Source of the DNA: Marsupella aquatica
Lineage: Eukaryota > Marchantiophyta
Assembly (NCBI GenBank): GCA_973895155.1
Contig: OZ316895.1
Span: 21,452,001-21,516,000, forward strand
Reading direction: 5' to 3'
DNA: 64,000 nt
Below, one piece after another: positions 12,138-24,180 of this stretch (positions are counted from its first letter, which is position 1; the number at the start of each line of letters is the position of its first letter). Position numbers and translations under genes: made by a program. The notes under the pieces are model-generated. The model worked only from the letters and a program-made list of their open reading frames with translations, ran no database searches and was not told where the DNA came from.

Positions 12138-13327
12138 ATGGCAGCTCGAGGTATCGCGTATAACAGTATCCCTACTAAACACTGTTGGAATCACTTGATC
12201 CCTCTCAACACGGTCACACGAGTGGCTGTGTGCTTACTATAGCCTCGGGCCTCCTTCTCTACATCTCCATCTTCATCAGCCCTGCCGTGATTCGCAAGGT
12301 GCTGCTGGCTGTGGACCTTTGCAACGAGAATGTGCACCACTCAAAAGCTGCCACCACTGCTTTGAATGTCATGTTTCCACGCCCAAGTTCCGAAATGTTG
12401 TGGATGCTCCACATTCAAACCTGGAAATGAAGGAGGAGCATGATTCCAGGGTTGAATTAAAGGCGTTACCAAATTTCATGGATGCCGACTCACCTTATGG
12501 TCTCAACCTCGGATCCACGACGCAAAATCCCATCATTGCCCATAATCAAATCACAGGAAAAATTGGAGAGAGAACTGACCGTCATCCTAAAAGGTTACGA
12601 TCCTGATTGGAGTGCTGACAATGACCAATCGGCGTAACCTCCTCCATTGGTCTATGCTGTGCAATCGTCCCCGAATACCCATGTTTTAGTGCGTTTTGTC
12701 ATTGGTGGATTTGGAGATGAAGGAGGAGGGGTTGAGAAGACTCTCGTTGGGATGGAGAACGCCACCGACGGAGATATAGTCATCTTGAATTGCCGCGAGA
12801 ATGTAAACGAGGACAAGACATTCACCTTCTTCTCAAGCTTGCCGGACAGGGGAGAGGAGTATGATTACGTCATGAAGACCGACGGTGATTCATGCATCCG
12901 GTTTGAGAATTTGGGGAGGTCTGTAAAGCCTTTGTCGAGGATGGAGCTCTACTATGGGTACATTTTGCCGCGTGAGTATGAGGATCCCTACTCCTGGTAC
13001 ATAGCAGGCATGGGGTACTTGATTTCTTGGGATTTGGTGCTATGGATAAGGGATTCGCCTATACCCAGGAACAAGAGTGTGGGCACGGAGGACCAGCTGG
13101 TTTGGGAGTGGTTCAACGAAGGTGGTGTAACAAAGAACCGGGTGAATGAGAAGCTCCTCATCTATGATCATCCAAAGTTTTGGGGGAATTGTGCTCATGA
13201 GCTCGTCCTTGGTGAGCTCGTCCTTGGTACTATCCTTGTGCACCAGGTGAAGACGCAGAAGCGACGGGCCGGTGTACAGAGCTTCTTAGAAAAGGATCGC
13301 ATCTCTCGTGCCCTCTCCCTCTCATAA
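12138..13327 (+). pseudogene. Decayed GT31 glycosyltransferase copy
   Basis: Paralog of the intact gene at 47701-48786. The membrane segment (LLLYISIFISPAV, about 12260) and the catalytic half (12650-13327) are both recognisable but lie in different frames. There are at least three frame breaks: near 12230, near 12385 (after NVMF) and around 12600-12650. The last also removes the start of the GT domain. The metal-binding triplet DDD is DGD here (MKTDGDSC). A short tandem duplication, ELVLGELVLG, lies near 13200, and there is an extra Gly-rich stretch after VIGGF. The C-terminus still matches the intact copy (RISRALSLS, stop at the same place). It cannot encode the full protein. Confidence 0.88.
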
Positions 13328-14137
13328 CTTAATACAAGATATGGCCACCAATAAAAATTTACGTCGTCCAATGACATCTGTAGCAACGGGAAAGGAGAAT
13401 TAAATACTAGTACACAATCTTTGGCTGCCACCAATTTGTGACTTGTTTGGTGAATAGGAGTGATTCTTTATCAGCAGATTTACGTTTGGCATGAGATCAA
13501 CCACATGACTCAAATGAATGAATTAAATGATCCGCTCGACTTGATGTGCTGTATCCCTAACGATCGGTGAAGTGGTCACATCGTCATCACCCTGTGTTTC
13601 ATTGGGTTGATATGGTAGCTATGCGCCGTTGGCTTGTTTGCTGTCTAAGTGAATTCTGTTCAACAAGCCCTGTGAAATGCCGCCTTGGTAACATCTAATC
13701 CTGCAGCTACTGGTCCTATTCCCACGCTGGATCCTTCTGACTTTAAGCAAACTCTTGCTGTGAAGTATGCGAGGCTGTCTGGCGAACAACGTCCCAAAAG
13801 GTACAACGATGTCTTTCTCCCTCACCTACTGCGAAGGAAGTGGATGATTATTCTACTTTTACGACAAATTAACTGTTGCTGTATCAAATACGGACTCTTC
13901 ATGAAGCCATTTGAGCAGTGCACATGCAAGCGGAAACGAGGCATGCACAAAAACAACAGGGGAGTTATAGCTCTGATACGAAGTTATCATTAATAGGTGT
14001 GTCATAGATTCTATCGACATCCTTTCACTAGCTTTTACAGAAGAAAAAACTGTTCAGAATCCTCTGGAGCTTTTCAATCATAAATCTCCTATTACATTGC
14101 TGATCCCGTTTGGCTCACGTGAATTTATTCATTTTAT
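13328..14137. repeat. Duplicated spacer between GT31 and transporter copies
   Basis: Aligns with 48787-50094 in the intact block, with parts missing. The segment around 13685-13990 is also present at 20195-20520 and 49390-49690, each with the phrase 'ctgtgaagtatgcgaggctg' or a near match. The small frames in it are not conserved between copies, so I treat it as non-coding. Confidence 0.75.
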
Positions 14138-15640
14138 TCACTCCAAACACCTTCCCTTTGTTTCCTGCACATATGTCAGGACAAATATAGCTGCTATCGA
14201 GGAGACGGCCGAGAAGAAGGCATAAAGCATGCTCGCTCCGAGTTGTTGAAGAAGTTGTAGGAAGAAGAGTCCCACAATGAAGTTCATAATCCAGTGGACA
14301 CACATTTCCACGGACATTGCTTTTGCCTTGATACGACTAGGAAAATTCTCAGGCAGCAGTAGAGATGGGACAAGGCCAAAACTAAACCCACGGCAAACAT
14401 GAACACGGAGCTGAAAGTAGCAAGGAGTGAAAGATTTACTCGGAAAGGGGCCAAAACTTTGGGACTAGCAGCAGTTGCTTGCTTTGCCATGGCCATTGCC
14501 ATCCCACTGAAACTCCACAGAAGCAAGTATCGTCTCCCCTTTATATCCAATAGAACAGCAACCAAACCTGACGCTGCCAGATTCACTATACCCATATAAA
14601 CACTTGCAGCAACTCCAGACTCCACACCAGCATTTCTAAAGACAACCGAGGAAAAGAAGAAGAATGCGTTTATTCCAGAAGGCTGCTGGAGAGCAAAAAA
14701 GGGTAGACCCAATAAACACAGTTTTGCGATACATTTCATTCCACAAGGCATTCCAAGGTGCTTCCCCCAGCTCATCTTCACCACGTGCTAGATGAGCTAG
14801 AGCGCCTTTAGCATGGGCAATGCCCCAAAGTCTCTTGAATTGACGCTCAGCCTCCAGCCATCTAGATTTCTCGAACAGCCACCGTGGACTTTCACCACAG
14901 AACTCCATGAAAGACGGTAGCAGCACGGCTGGAATCGTGGCAATCCAAAAGCAAACCCGCCACCACCTAGGAGTTGAGTGCACAGGAAGAGCAGCCAGAA
15001 TCGCTCCCAAAATGCCCAGGCACTTTACTACTTGAACCAAACTCCCCATCGTCCCCGCGCATTGGTTGGAGAAATCTTAGAAATATACTACGACGCCACA
15101 GGCCCTGCCACCCCAAGTCCAATGCCCATCAAAAATCGTCCCGCGACCATCATCCAATAACTCGGAGTGGTCGCGCTCAGAATAGATCCCACGACATTGG
15201 CATCGTGCTAAGTTGGAAGGATCGGCGGCAACCATACCCTATCAGCCACCATTCCAGAGATTGAACAACCGGCAAATACACCCACCAGGCAAGCACTCAC
15301 AATTGACCCTTGAGCCAAGGTATTTCCAATGAGACCTAGATCATGGACAATGGAGCCTAAAGGAAAATTCATGACACCTAAAATAATGATAACCAAACCC
15401 GCCAACGCACACGTGAGGGACACATAGTTGCCAACTAGGAGAAGGAGCTTCCGGGAGTAGTTCAAATGACTTGTCATCAAAGTAGGCAGAGACAGTTTGT
15501 GCAAGCTCGGATTCTAGAAATTTCTTCCGTCCCTTAGAGTGCGTCGGCTTCAAGCTCTCCATACTGACTTGGAACTTCATGTACAACTATTGAAATAGAC
15601 CCTCAGGGAACAATGGAGATGCCATAGTGCCATCTATCAT
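14138..15640 (-). pseudogene. Decayed SGB1-like sugar transporter copy
   Basis: Paralog of the intact transporter at 50095-51624, in the same orientation relative to its GT31 neighbour. Long parts remain readable: SACLVGVFAGCSISGMVADR near 15280, and the segment from MGSLVQVVKCLG to GEAPWNALWNEMYRK at 15049-14720. They are split over several frames, with breaks near 15440, 15220, 15050, 14690 and 14370. The stop codon position is kept (14138-14140). Most membrane segments are present in pieces, so decay is fairly recent. Confidence 0.88.
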
Positions 15641-15808
15641 GACTAGTCTGCCCTGCTCCACATTCTCACATTACACATCCGTTGTCTAATCTTTGGCAGC
15701 AAATTGAGGCGACTGCAACAAATGTTGCAAGTGTCTCTGACCAGCTTCGAGTCTCGCCTGCATAATTTCTGATTCTGGAATAAAACCTGCCAAATCTTCT
15801 ATGTTTTC

Positions 15809-17158
15809 AACCCCAGGGGGTATACTTCTGTCTTTTTACAATCTGGGAAAATACTGAACCCCTTGCAACCTCAATACGTGAACCCCCTGAACCCCCTGCA
15901 GCCTCAATACGTGTCCCACTAGGGGTATACATTTTTGAACCCCCTGTAGCCTCAATTCGTGTCTCACTGGGCATATACATTTCTCTATGTCTAATTTCTT
16001 CAAATAGCCTTCCCCTTTCTCCACCAGTATTTGCTATAACTAAATGTCCTTTCGAATGATCAATATCCAATCTTAGGAGATCTTCGATGGTGCCAACAGC
16101 AGTAGCCCTCGACTCCATCGCAGAATAATATATGGTGTAAGCATTCATCCAAAATATAGTCCACGAATCGTTGAGATCAGTCAAGATCGCAAAGGGTCTA
16201 CATTCTTGGGACAAAATATTTGCCATAACAAGGGCAACTAGGATTTGAACCTTCCCTGTTTGAGGGTTTACCTTTTTAATTCAAAATTGCACTTTAAATC
16301 GCCTTCATAAAACACTTTCACCTTCCGGTCGACTATAGCTGCATCCGTAGTTCCTTTCATGAAATAGCCCCCAAGCATACCGCATAAAAGTCTTGGATGT
16401 TTGTTGGCTGCATCAATTATAAGGTACTCTTGTATTGTCCGAATCCTGTTCAAGTGTGGAATATAGCGGTCCGACTGGGCCCTCTCGGACCTATCATCCC
16501 AACTGAAGCCGGCCTGGCAAATCGCTCATTTGATTAGGAGTGTAATCAAATCTCTTATAACTCACCGTCAAGCCTAGATCCAGTCCCATAGTATCCCATT
16601 GATGGTTACTCATAGATGAGAGTGCCAACTGGGGTGCCAACGATACCTTCCCTTTTACTTTAGCCTCCCATTCATCCAACACTTTAGCCAACACTTTAGC
16701 GAACACTTTCCCAAGCTTTTCATCCTCTGCATCTGCATGAGAAAAAGTTCAGAACCCCAATATCAAGTTTACCTCGACTAATCTACACACTGCTATGGAA
16801 TATCAAATTTACCTCGACTGATCTTCACAATGCTACGGAGTATCAAGTTTCCCTCGACTGATCTACACACTGCTACGGATTTATGTTACTTACCATGCCG
16901 TAGGCTACAATTTTGAGCATTAATTGCCGACATTATCCCGTATGTCACTCCCAAAGATGCCTCTGGGAACACTTCTCGGAATACGCCTTCGAGTTCGCTA
17001 TCAGACAATGCCAACAACATAGGTGCTGTGAAGGCGTGCAAACGTAGTCTCGCAACAATTTCTCGGAGATCTTCTTGGCCATCCATGGTAAGCCGAAGTA
17101 ACTCCATGAGAGACTCTTCTTGAGAAGACACCATTTTCGATCTTGTAGGTAGACTCAC
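15809..17158 (-). pseudogene. Broken Crinkler-like nuclease gene, copy 1
   Basis: Two-exon gene on the minus strand. Exon 1 runs from the ATG at about 17134 (or 17158) to SLRHG; its donor gtaagt is at about 16892. Exon 2 starts after the 'catgcag' acceptor near 16730. Exon 1 encodes a small helical domain of about 80 residues. Exon 2 carries GTTDAAI and, about 25 residues later, FELKR: the D...ExK spacing of PD-(D/E)XK nucleases. After it comes AILTDLNDSWTIFW, a phrase typical of Crinkler-type (CR) proteins. Two breaks are visible: an extra 4 bp near 16497, where the other copies read DLP-x-F, and a lost A in an A-run near 16272, just after the ExK. The tail has repeats of the type TRIEATGGS. 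The family call rests on motifs only. Confidence 0.6.
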
Positions 17159-17199
17159 GGTTTAGCGGAGTTACCCTAAACGGCAGACTCACGGTTTCT

Positions 17200-18204
17200 C
17201 TTAGTGTTTCTTTTCCACACTTGCATATGCAACCACGTAACTTGGAAGCTGGGACACGACATTTCCTGGATATTTTATTTCTCTTCCTACACTTGCCCCC
17301 ATTTCATGCCTCGAGACATTTCACCGACTGGTCGTCCATAGGAAATCAATCAACATCGAGGATCTATCCAGATGATCAATCAACATTGAGGATGACCTGA
17401 TATATCCAGACTGCTACTTAACCCATGTATGCGGTCGATCCCAGTGGAGTGGTCCCTGAGCAGATCTTCACAAAGCCAACCAAGACCGACTATTTCCTTT
17501 TACCTGCCCGCCGCTACATGAATTACACCAATAATTGGAGATTCATTGCTCACAAAGGCAGCAAAAGCTTTTGAGAGCATGCATCAGTAGCAAATTACTA
17601 TAGATCTTTGTGGGAAGTTAGCTTTTCCCTTGACTTGTGAGAAACAATCTCGAGAGCAGCACGGTCTGTTGACCATGATTTCCCAGCCTGTGTTTTAAAA
17701 GCGTGATCAATGAATACCTGAGAAATCAACCGATCAGCGAAACACAGATGTTCAACTGAACTCTTCTTTCCTTCTGAGACTGTACTTGTTATCGTGATAA
17801 GGAATGTGATGGATTACAAGAAGTCACAGACTGGGGACGAATCAATTGTGAGGAAGGGAAGTCGATGCTCTTCTCTGTGCCACTATGATCAAAATCTGGT
17901 AATTTTTGGGACACAGTTCGATGATCGCAGGGCTTGTAATCGTCATGGAGCTTTAAAGTGGACAAGATCTCGTTCACTCAAATTCTCCCAAGTGAACGAT
18001 ACTACACTAAAAGCCTTGCAATTAAGGAAACTTTGACAGTCATAACGGATTTCCCCATAAAATGCTTTCATAAAGCCATTGGAGTCGGGTGAATTGACCT
18101 TAACGCCAACCCAAATTTGATCGAGGCACCATCGATCTACTATAGACCATAAGAAAGATGGAAAACATTACTTTGACAAAATTGTGCAAGGAATAACCAT
18201 ACGC
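17200..18204. repeat. Duplicated block shared with 43485-44480
   Basis: Begins with 'gtttcttttccacactygca' and continues about 1 kb with the same order of phrases as 43485-44480 ('gagagcatgcatcagtagc', 'aacaatctcgagagcagcac', 'cataaagccattggagtcgg'). No coding capacity is supported. It precedes the 18.2-20.1 kb block here, and its partner precedes the 46.4 kb block. It is therefore part of the same ancient duplicated unit. Confidence 0.85.
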
Positions 18205-18271
18205 TGATAATCAAACATACCCTTCCAAAACAAGAACTTACATTCATCAACACACACTTCCTGTACTGTAC

Positions 18272-18560
18272 CTCGGGGAGTTGACTATCAAAAATCTTAG
18301 GAACCACGTGCGATCCAAAATAGGTATTTTTCATAGAAATTAGCTAAATTTTTAAAAAGCGTAGGAAGCAAAAGAAGGTATTATAGACCAATCTTTATAG
18401 AATATTTTCTAATATATACCTTTTATAAAGTAAAAAATAGGTCATTAATATTGAAAATAAAGAATTTTTTTGGAATATTCCCATTATAATATATGTGTGT
18501 TTATATTAGGCTAGGATCGCATGTGGTACCCCAAAATATACACTAAGTTAACCCCCCGAG
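18272..18560 (+). mobile_element. CTCGGGG MITE, copy A
   Basis: 289 bp starting CTCGGGGAGTTGAC and ending GTTAACCCCCCGAG. Flanked by a perfect 8-bp target duplication TACTGTAC (18264-18271, 18561-18568). The paralogous empty site at 10923-10930 has a single TAGTGTAC. Both ends carry CCACGTGCGATCC-like text about 32 bp in. The interior is very AT-rich and non-coding. Confidence 0.95.
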
Positions 18561-19631
18561 TACTGTACCTCCACTCAGTTGGCAGCAAAGGGAGAGTATT
18601 GTCCCGTGCGATTTTTGGTGCTAGACAGAAAAACTCAAACATGTTTAGAGACATCTTTGTGCTGTGTCCCGCCTGCCCGTCCACCCAATTCAAGATTTTG
18701 ATGAGGCTTAAATTACTAAGCATACGAGTTGATCCAGACTGTGGGCACTTTCTGGTTCACAAATACTACACACACTCCTCAAAGGCTGAACGAAACCTGC
18801 TTAAAACCCATGACAGTAGTATATGGGGTTCAACTCAAGCTTGCAGACCAGTACACTTTAATGTTCATCGACCCTTCTAGCTTGGTTTTCTTTCAGTGAA
18901 AGAGGATTCAATTCTCTTTAGCTCGAGATGTTTTGATGAGGTTGTGAGGACTCGAGTGATGGAGTTTCGCAAAGGAGAGCTCAAAATCAAGCGTCACGTT
19001 TTCATTAGGCAGCAACTGATCTCCAAGCCGACTTTCGATATGGTCCTGAAGATGTTATCGAGTTGTAGGGCTGGCAGCCAACTGGCCCCGGATACTTCTT
19101 CATACCAGCCAGGTACTTAATTTCTGTTTCAATGGAAAGTTTTTGATGTGCTGTGCAGGCCAGAGAGAAAATAATTTGTTTCACAATGTCAGCGAGAGCC
19201 TGCTAGCTTCACAACTTCATTTAGTTACCAATTAATTATATACTAGCCTAGCAAGCCAGCTTCAGGTACTGTAGCTATTCAAGAGAAAGCAACTTAGGAT
19301 GAAAAAGGTTAGCTCACCCCGACTTAAATTCTGAAATTGCCTCAATTGAACAGCAAGAATTGAGCAAAAGAACGACACGATTGCACATTTCAAGAACGCA
19401 TTGCTTTCTTGAATGTGCCGCTCTTCGATTTCTGGCTTTCTCCCCATGCATTGCTAGAATGATTTTCCAACCCCTCTTTGCACATGTGGCTATTCTTTAT
19501 AACGCTCAGAGCCTCAGTAGTGTCTTGCAGAATCACAAGGATGACTGCACCAGCTTCTGTGAATGCCTTCACTTTCAATTAAGGTGACCAGCTGTTTGTC
19601 TTGCTCCCAGATCTTCATCGGAAGTGTGGAT

Positions 19632-19907
19632 CTCGGGGGGTTGACTATAAAAAATCTTAGGAACCACGTGCGATCTATTTTGGATAGAACTTAACTAAAT
19701 TTTTAAAAAACGTAGGAGGCAAAAGAAGGTATTATAAACTCATGTTTATAGAATATTCTCTAATATATACCTTTTATAAAGTAAAATAGGTTATTAATAT
19801 TAAAATAGAGAATATTCTTAGAATATTTTCTTTATAAAATAGGCTATTTATATTAGGCTAGGATCGCACGTGGTACCCTAAAATATACACTTAGTTAACC
19901 CCCCGAG
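19632..19907 (+). mobile_element. CTCGGGG MITE, copy B
   Basis: 276 bp, same orientation as copy A. Perfect 8-bp target duplication GTGTGGAT (19624-19631, 19908-19915). The unoccupied paralogous sites at 11919-11926 and about 47435 have one copy of this octamer. A short internal deletion makes it the smallest member. Confidence 0.95.
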
Positions 19908-21246
19908 GTGTGGATGCCACTGTCTTACCTTGAGATGCGATGGGTGACTAGATAAACAAATGCATTTTTCAATCGAGTGCTGAGAGGCTTGGAGAGATCT
20001 ACGTTGGTTGCAAAAAAGTTTGTTTAATGGGAGCTAATGATTGACACCAAAATGCGGGCCAACTTTGATGATTGACGGGTCGATGACATCCACGACGGTA
20101 GTGGCCAAGTGCAAGGTCCAATCGATGGCAGCAATAGGTAAACACTGTTGGAATCACTTGATCTCTCTCTCAACACGGTCATACAAGTGGCCCTGTACAA
20201 TGCCGCCTTCGTAATATCTAAACCTGTAGCTACTGGTCTTATTTCAACGCTGCATCCTTGTGTATTTAAGCGAACTCTTGCTGTGAAGTATGCGAGGCTG
20301 TCTGGCCGAATGATATCCCAAAAGGTACAACGATGTATTTCTCCCTCAACTTCTTTGAAGGAAGTGGATGATTACTCAACTTTTATGCCAAATTAACGGT
20401 TGCTGTATAAAATATGGAGTCTTAACACAAGCCATTTGAGCAGTGCACATGCAAGCGAAAACGAGGGTATGCACAAAAACAACAGGGCAGTTATAGCTCT
20501 GATAAGAAATTATCATTAGTAGGTGTATCACAAATTCTATCAACATCATTTCACTAGCTTTTAAAGACGAAAAATAAAATCAGAATCCTCTAAAGCTTTT
20601 CAATCCTAAATCTCCCATGCTAAATGTATGACTCGTGTCCACCAGGGGAAAACTGAAAGTACTGTTTCTTTCTGAACTAATGAAAGTCATAGCTTGGCCT
20701 CGCTATGACTTGGAAGATGGAATCTTGTAGGCTCTCAAAGCAAGGAGCTGTCACATGCCCCGCTTTTGAGTCCAACGCCCACCAATAATCAGTCATCCAG
20801 TTCAGATCATAGAATGTGATCTTCTTGCTCGTCTGTCTCCTGTTCCCCGACCTCCTGGTCTACCTGGCAATCTTGCACATTGATAAATTTTTTTTGCCCC
20901 GCTCCACATTCTCACATTACACATACGTTGTCTGACCTTCAACAGCAAATTGAGGCGACTCCAACAAATGTTGCAGGTCTCTCTGACCAGCTTCGAGTCT
21001 CGCCTCCAGAATTTCTGATTCTGGAATAAAACCTGCCAAATATTCGATGTTTTCAACCCGGGGGGTTTATTTCTGTCTTTTTACAATCTGGGAAAATACT
21101 CAACCCCCTGAGCCCCATGCACCCTCAATGCGTGTCCCACTAGGGGTATACATTTCTCTCTGTCCAATTTAGTTAGGTAGAGGTCCCCCTTCTCCACCTG
21201 TATTTGACATAACTAAAAGTCCTTCCGAATCATCAATATCGGATCT

Positions 21247-21533
21247 CTCGGGGGGTTAACTTAGTGTATATATTGGGGTACCACGTGCGATCCTAGCCTA
21301 ATGTAAACACACCTATTTTATAATACGAATATTCCAAAAACATTCTCTATTTTCAATATTAATGATCTATTTTACTTTATAAAAGGTATATATTAGAGAA
21401 TATTCTATAAATATTGGTCTATAATACCTTCTTTTGCTTCCTACGCTTTTTAAAAATTTAGCTAATTTATATGAAAAATACATATTTTGGATCGCACGTG
21501 GTTCCTAAGATTTTTGATAGTCAACCCCCCGAG
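21247..21533 (-). mobile_element. CTCGGGG MITE, copy C
   Basis: 287 bp in the opposite orientation to copies A, B, D and E (it begins CTCGGGGGGTTAACTTAG). Perfect 8-bp target duplication TCGGATCT (21239-21246, 21534-21541). The matching site in the other nuclease copy (16066-16073, TCCAATCT) is empty. Confidence 0.95.
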
Positions 21534-22554
21534 TCGGATCTGAGAAGATCTTCGATGATGCCAACGACAATAGCCCTTGACTCCATCGAACAATAGTATA
21601 TTGTGGAAGCATTCATCCAAAATAAAATTCATGAATCATTGAGGTCAGTTAAGACCGCGAAGGGTTGGCATTCTCTTGACAAAATATTTGCCATAACAAG
21701 GGAGACTAGAATTTGAATTTTCCCTGTTTGAGGGTTCCCCTTCTTCAATTTAAAAATGCATTTTAAACCACCTTCGTAACATTCTTTCACTTTCCGGTTG
21801 ACTATAGCTACATTCGTAGTTCCTTTCATGGAATAGCCCCCAAGCATACCACATAAAAGTCTTGGATGTTTGTTGGCTGCATCAATTATACGATACTTTT
21901 GCGTTATCCGAATCCTGTTCAAGTGCAGAATATAGCAGTCCGACTGGGCCCTCTCGGACCTATCATCCCAACCAAAGCATGGCAAATCGCTCATTTGACT
22001 AGGAGTGTAATCAAAACTCATATAACTCACCCTCAAGCCTAGATCCAGTCCCATAGTATCCCATTGATGGGTACTGATAGATGAGAGTGCCAACCATGCC
22101 TTCACTTTTACTTTAGTCTCCCGTTCATCCAACACTTCAGTCAACACTTTAGCCAACACTTTCCCAAGCCTTTCATCCTCTGCATCCCGCGGTGTGATCG
22201 AAGTTGAACCTGCATGAGAAAAAGTTAAGAACCCCAACATCAAGTTTACCTTGACTAATCTACACATTGCTACGGAATATCAAGTTCACCTTGACTGATC
22301 TACACACTGCTACGGAATATCAAGTGTACCTCGATTATCTACACACTGCTATGGATTTCTGTTACTTACCATGCCGAAGGTTGCGATTTCGAGCGCCAAT
22401 TGCCGAGATTATTTTGTATGTCACTCCCGGAGAAAATTCTGAAAACACCTTACCGAGAAGGCGTTCGAGCATGCTTTCTAACAACTCTAGCAACTTAGGT
22501 ACGGTCAACTTGTGCGACACTAGTTTCTCAACAATTTCTCTCAAATCTTCTTCG

Positions 22555-22841
22555 CTCGGGGGGGTTGACTATCAAAAATCTTAGGAACCACGTGCGATCC
22601 AAAATAGGTATTTTTCATAGAAATTAGCTAAATTTTTAAAAAGCGTAGGAAGCAAAAGAAGGTATTATAGACCAATATTTATAGAATATTCTCTAATATA
22701 TACCTTTTATAAAGTAAATTAGGTCATTAATATTGAAAATAGAGAATTTTTTGGAATATTCTCATTATAAAATAGGTGTGTTTATATTAGGCTAGGATCG
22801 CACGTGGTACCCTAAAATATACACTAAGTTAACCCCCCGAG
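22555..22841 (+). mobile_element. CTCGGGG MITE, copy D
   Basis: 287 bp inserted in exon 1 of the nuclease-like pseudogene. Perfect 8-bp target duplication CTTCTTCG (22547-22554, 22842-22849). The other copy has a single CTTCTTGG at 17071-17078. Confidence 0.95.
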
Positions 22842-22924
22842 CTTCTTCGCCATCCATGGTAAGTTGAAGGAGCTCCATCAGACTCTCCATTGGATCTTGC
22901 AGGAGGGAACTCAAGGAATACCGT

Positions 22925-24180
22925 TACTTTCTCCGTCCCTCACAGTATAGCAGCGAAACAGTTCACCTAAGAAATTTAGTTAGAGCCAAGCCAGCAAAAC
23001 CAGACGGTAGAGAACTTTCGATTGTTGAGATCAAATGATCCGACCAAATGAGCTGCAATGCGGAAGCTATGAATGATCAACTGTGGGTGGACGCCATCCT
23101 CAACGAAGGGTTTTGCTTTCGCGAGGACTCTCCAACAAGCAAGACCACTGTTGTGGTTCCATCACCGACCTACAAAATCAAAAATACATTTCCACTCAAG
23201 AACCAGCGCGGACCGACACTTCAATTGGTCTAATTCAATGAACCAAGGAAAAGAACTTAGTACAGTGGCAACGACCCTCTAAACACATCTGTGCTTGTTT
23301 TATTGACTCCGTTCGTTGCGTAATGCCAAGACGCACAAGAAGGAACAACTAGGACGAAGCCCCAACAACAACTAGCAATAGAAATTCCTTTCATACACGT
23401 CTCTTCAGTGTCCTCTGTATATATGTGACAACTGATACATTTCTGCGTTTGGGAATGATGAAATGGTCATACTTATTAAAGTCACACAAATCTGTGGAAT
23501 AAACCCATCAGCCATTAATTTCTCCTATGTCCTCCATTCCGAATTACTGCAATGCTCTGATACCAGCTATTGGGAAGAGAGTCAAATCACTGTCACGGAC
23601 GTGTGTCCTTACCTCAGAGTCCAGCGATTTAGCGATGTCCACCAGAATCTTGGCAGCGCGATGCATGATATCCAGGAGCTTCATGTAGGTGGCGCCATCA
23701 TTTGATATGGTGGTTCCTTTGTCGCAATGGATGAGCTTGTCTATTCCGCGTGGCCCCAGAGTGTTGCGCACTGAGTCCACCACGGCAATGCACGCAATGA
23801 TGTTACTGATCAGCTGCGGCTTCCCTTGCGTCGTGTTCATTCCCTCCTTCAACAGTTTAATCTGAGGTTGCTGCTCTCTCATCCATCACAAAAAACTCCA
23901 AAGTCACACACATAAGAGCAACATCTCGCCTTCACTCCTCGTCATCAAAAACCTTCCGCCAAAGCTAACAGCGACAGAAATAATCATACTCCTCCGCTCT
24001 CTTGCTTTTTCATGACTTACAATGACAATACAACATAAACAAATCTGTGATTGCAGACCCCATCTCTCCACCAAACAATCCAATGTGACTGACATTCCAA
24101 TGAGCTCGCTCCCTCACTCCTAATCATTTATACTCTACCAAAGAACCTAAGAGCCACGTCAAAGTAAGAATTGGCGTTTC
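22925..24180 (-). pseudogene. Truncated inverted copy of the CCT7 5' end
   Basis: Minus-strand paralog of 30165-31370. It contains the CCT7 exon that starts with QPQI.LLKEG (23882-23613), intron 2, and the next exon (about 23180-23050). Nothing further downstream of the gene is present. The first of these exons is open, but with substitutions such as LGPRGID and [11 protein letters not shown]. The second has a one-base deletion within GESSRK, so the GDGTTT exon runs out of frame. Flanking text on both sides also matches, for example 'ctcattggaatgtc' and 'ggtctgcaa'. The copy was therefore made from genomic DNA, not from mRNA. It abuts the nuclease-like pseudogene near 22920. Confidence 0.88.

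Larger units (their letters stand above)
18205..20900. repeat. Third, shrunken copy of the GT31/transporter block
   Basis: Matches the flank 10870-12137 (and 46390-47700) up to about 20145. It then jumps, without any GT31 coding sequence, to the intergenic segment (20190-20520 matches 13680-14000). Next it matches 49740-50040 (20560-20880), and from 20890 it matches 15645 onward. Both the GT31 gene and the transporter have therefore been lost by internal deletions. Two MITEs (18272 and 19632) have landed in it. No coding feature is supported. Confidence 0.8.
21060..22905 (-). pseudogene. Broken Crinkler-like nuclease gene, copy 2, with MITE insertions
   Basis: Same two-exon layout as the copy at 15809-17158: exon 1 about 22905-22371, exon 2 from about 22212 down. 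Exon 2 is open for about 200 codons but ends at a nonsense codon where copy 1 has Trp (TDLNDS then stop, about 21629). Both key acidic positions of the presumed nuclease site are changed: GTTD is GTTN and FELK is FKLK. One MITE (22555-22841) interrupts exon 1 and another (21247-21533) sits downstream of the stop. The remaining 3' text to 21060 still matches copy 1. It is clearly non-functional. Confidence 0.6.

Noticed and set aside
11874-12194. A 106-codon minus-strand frame upstream of the GT31 pseudogene
   Set aside because: The aligned flanks at 19.6-20.1 and 47.3-47.7 kb do not conserve the frame.
12884-12898. Functional GT31 enzyme from the 12.6-13.3 kb frame
   Set aside because: The frame lacks the start of the catalytic domain and the membrane anchor in phase, so it is a pseudogene despite 226 open codons.
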